Assembly: GCA_028818375.1 (NCBI GenBank) | Contig: JAPPOB010000005.1 | Coordinates: forward strand, 124,001 to 188,000 | From: Anaerolineaceae bacterium | GTDB taxonomy: Bacteria; Chloroflexota; Anaerolineae; Aggregatilineales; Phototrophicaceae | Length of the DNA stretch: 64,000 nucleotides | Direction: 5' to 3' | Shown: piece after piece, positions 62,084-64,000 of the stretch | How positions within the stretch are numbered: the stretch's first letter is position 1 | Layout of the letters: every line of letters starts with the position of its first letter | Position numbers and translations under genes: made by a program | The notes under the pieces: model-generated | Seen by the model: the letters and a program-made list of their open reading frames with translations, nothing else | Told to the model about the DNA's origin: nothing | Database searches by the model: none

Positions 62084-64000
62084 CATGGTACGAGAAAGCC
62101 TGGCGCCGCGGCGTGCTCGACATGCACATCACCGAAGACAATCCGCGTTTCATGACACAATTCGACCCGCAGCGCTTCGTCGACCTGATGCTGGAAGCGC
62201 GTTTGCAGTCCGTGGTGCTCTACGCCCACTCCCACGTAGGCAGTTGTTTCTACCCCTCGCTGATCGCGCCGGTGCACGCCGGTCCCGACGGACGCGACAT
62301 CTTCGGCGAGACGCTGGCCCTGTGCCACGCCAACGACATCGCCGTCGTCGGTTACATGAGCCTGATCTACGACACGCTCACCTGGCGCGCCCGGCCGGAC
62401 TGGCGCATCACGCACTCCGATTACCTGGGCCACAGCAACCCGGGTCGTTACGGCGTCTGCTGCCCCAATTCGCCCTACCGCGACTACGCCGCCTCGCTGG
62501 CCACAGAACTGGCTGCCGGCTATCCGCTGGATGGCATTCGCTTCGACATGACCTTCTGGCCGGGTATCTGCTATTGCCCCCATTGCCGTCTGCGCTTTAT
62601 GGAAGAGGTCGGCGGCGAGTTGCCCACGGTCATCAACTGGTTTGACCCGCGCTGGACCCGCTTCGCCCGCAAACGTGAGGAATGGCTGGTCGATTTCGCG
62701 GCCCTCTGCACCGACGCCGTGCGCGCGGTCGACCCGACCATCAGCGTGGAGCACCAGTCCTCGACCTTCGCCCATCCCTGGCGCTTCGGCGTCACAACGC
62801 CCCTCGCCGCCCAGACCGACTTCCTGCAGGGCGATTTCTACGGCGACATCCTGCAGGGTTCCTTCGTGCGCAAACTCTTCCACAACCTGTCGCCCAACCG
62901 CCCCGGCGGCTTCGAGACCAGCGTCTCCGCCACGCTGAGTAATTACACGGCGCTCAAGGACGAGGCCCTGCTGCGCTGCAAGGCCCACGCCGCCCTGGCC
63001 GACGGCTGCGCCTTTATTTTCATCGATTCCGTCGACCCCGTCGGCAGCATCAATCCCCTCGTCTACCAGCGCATGGGCCGCATCTTCAGGGAGACGCAGG
63101 CCTGCGAGCCCTGGCTGGGCGGCGATCTGCAACAGGACGTCGGCATTTATCTCAGCACCCGCTCCAAAGGCGACTTCGCCGACAACGGCACGCCGGTCAG
63201 CAAGACCGGCGACCTGCACAGCCGCGCCCCCCACGTCGAGGCCGCCCTCGGCGCCTGCCAGGCGCTCATCGAGCACAACATCCCCTGGGGCGTCATCACC
63301 GGCGCCGATCTCGACCGGCTCGACCGTCACAAGATCGTCGTGCTGCCCAACGTATTGATGATGGACGCGGAGGAGTGCGCCGCCTTCCGCGAATACGTAC
63401 GCAATGGCGGCCGGCTCTATGCCAGCCGTTATACGTCGCTGGTGACGAGCGACGGCCATTTCCAGGAGGACTTCATGCTGGCGGACGTCTTCGGCGCGCA
63501 ATTCGCCGGCGAATCGCAGGAGTCCTTTACCTACATCGCGCCGGCCGCGGGTCATGAAGCGCTCTTCGGCGAGGGCTATTCCCACAGCCATCCCCCTGGC
63601 CTGGAGGATACGCAAGTCCGCATCGTCGCCCGGCCGGAGGCGAAGGTCCACGGTGAACTTGTCCTGCCCTGGACCGACCCGGCCGACCCCTGGCGCTTCG
63701 CCTCGATCCACAATAATCCGCCCGGACGCTACACCGGGCAGGCTGCCATCACGCACAATCGCTATGGCGCCGGCCAGGCCATCTACGTCGGCGGCGACAT
63801 TGAGGGCAGTGAAAACTGCCGCGACCTGTTTATCAATTTGCTGCAGCTGCTGGGCGCGACCTGGTCTTTCGGCTCCAACGCGCCCAGGTCGGTGGAAATC
63901 ACCCTGTTTCACCAGGCACAGGAGGCGCGCTGGCTGATCAATCTGATCAACTTCCAGCAGACTCTGCCCAACATCCCGGTGCGCGACATTGAGGTCCGCC
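62080..64000 (+). CDS. Glycoside-hydrolase-like protein with beta-galactosidase-trimerisation-type domain (truncated by window end)
   Basis: About 640 residues are visible. Residues 1-330 look like a TIM-barrel hydrolase of the GHL6/alpha-fucosidase-like kind: RGVLDMHITEDNPRFM, VVLYAHSHVGSCFYP, GYPLDGIRFDMTFWPGICYCPHC near 150-172 (candidate catalytic Asp in RFDM, with a CYCPHC metal-like pair) and VDPTISVEHQSSTF near 217. From ~390 a Rossmann-like domain (GVITGADLDRLDRHKIVVLPNVLMM) resembles the trimerisation domain of GH42 enzymes. ATGA overlap with the kinase gene. No signal peptide, so it would act on imported oligosaccharide. The stop is beyond the window. Confidence 0.82.
   Translation, partial: MTWYEKAWRRGVLDMHITEDNPRFMTQFDPQRFVDLMLEARLQSVVLYAHSHVGSCFYPSLIAPVHAGPDGRDIFGETLALCHANDIAVVGYMSLIYDTLTWRARPDWRITHSDYLGHSNPGRYGVCCPNSPYRDYAASLATELAAGYPLDGIRFDMTFWPGICYCPHCRLRFMEEVGGELPTVINWFDPRWTRFARKREEWLVDFAALCTDAVRAVDPTISVEHQSSTFAHPWRFGVTTPLAAQTDFLQGDFYGDILQGSFVRKLFHNLSPNRPGGFETSVSATLSNYTALKDEALLRCKAHAALADGCAFIFIDSVDPVGSINPLVYQRMGRIFRETQACEPWLGGDLQQDVGIYLSTRSKGDFADNGTPVSKTGDLHSRAPHVEAALGACQALIEHNIPWGVITGADLDRLDRHKIVVLPNVLMMDAEECAAFREYVRNGGRLYASRYTSLVTSDGHFQEDFMLADVFGAQFAGESQESFTYIAPAAGHEALFGEGYSHSHPPGLEDTQVRIVARPEAKVHGELVLPWTDPADPWRFASIHNNPPGRYTGQAAITHNRYGAGQAIYVGGDIEGSENCRDLFINLLQLLGATWSFGSNAPRSVEITLFHQAQEARWLINLINFQQTLPNIPVRDIEVR

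Noticed and set aside
61858..63912. 684-codon minus-strand ORF at the right end
   Set aside because: It lies opposite the PfkB kinase and glycoside-hydrolase-like genes, both with clear family motifs; composition is typical of an antisense frame.
1..64000. CRISPR arrays, tRNA or rRNA genes, full insertion sequences with transposases
   Set aside because: No regularly spaced repeats, cloverleaf sequences, rRNA segments or transposase motifs were recognised; a covariance-model scan would be the decisive check for tRNAs and small RNAs.

Overview
The window is a GC-rich, gene-dense bacterial chromosome segment. It has many GTG starts, 4-nt ATGA/GTGA stop/start overlaps, and scattered palindromic repeats. 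The gene content suggests Chloroflexota, possibly an Anaerolineae/Caldilineales-type heterotroph: sugar ABC importers without their own ATPase, sugar-acid enolase and Gfo/Idh/MocA clusters, several large polytopic glycosyltransferases, and an NAD-type molybdenum formate dehydrogenase. This placement is inference; no rRNA or other marker gene is present.

Layout. 1-2.1 kb (minus): cobalamin-type riboswitch, BtuF-like binding protein and the start of a BtuC-like permease. 2.2-5.4 kb (plus): anmK, an SDR and a PLP aminotransferase. 5.4-7.9 kb: an AT-richer island with a restriction-modification pair, both genes broken (frameshifted methyltransferase, stop-interrupted PD-(D/E)XK-like nuclease). 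8-15 kb: aminoglycoside-phosphotransferase-like protein, DinB-like protein, polyprenyl-phosphate GT2, LPG-synthase-TM protein and two tandem PMT-like membrane glycosyltransferases. 15-26 kb (minus): formate dehydrogenase locus (fdhF, mobA, NuoEF-type subunit, 2Fe-2S/4Fe-4S subunit, fdhD, then moeA). Three foreign-looking cassettes sit at its gene junctions: mntA-hepT toxin-antitoxin, a membrane-anchored coiled-coil protein, and a DUF262-HNH nuclease. They are joined to their neighbours mostly by 4-8 nt overlaps.

26-36 kb: CaiB-type CoA transferase, variant radical SAM protein, metallo-beta-lactamase-fold hydrolase, an enolase-superfamily plus ThDP-enzyme pair with a decayed enolase copy upstream, two Gfo/Idh/MocA oxidoreductases, MITE-like repeats and a SIS-domain sugar isomerase. 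36-39 kb: hemCDB. 39-46 kb: secreted tandem ABM-like protein, DapA-like aldolase, sorbosone-dehydrogenase-like lipoprotein, PMT-like glycosyltransferase, cold-shock protein and PhyH-like oxygenase. 46-52 kb: complete Opp/Dpp peptide importer. 52-64 kb: internally deleted isomerase copy, intact isomerase, LacI regulator with a palindromic operator at its own promoter, then one long plus-strand cluster: binding protein, two permeases, cyclase, E1 alpha, E1 beta, free-standing lipoyl domain, PfkB kinase and a glycoside-hydrolase-like protein cut by the window end.

The most unusual signals are (i) defence-type guests coupled into the formate dehydrogenase operon, (ii) repeats that end in a -10 box and appear to carry a promoter, (iii) at least four genes whose -10 box lies exactly 6 nt before the start codon, implying leaderless mRNAs, and (iv) an E1alpha/E1beta/lipoyl-carrier cluster with no E2 or E3 visible.
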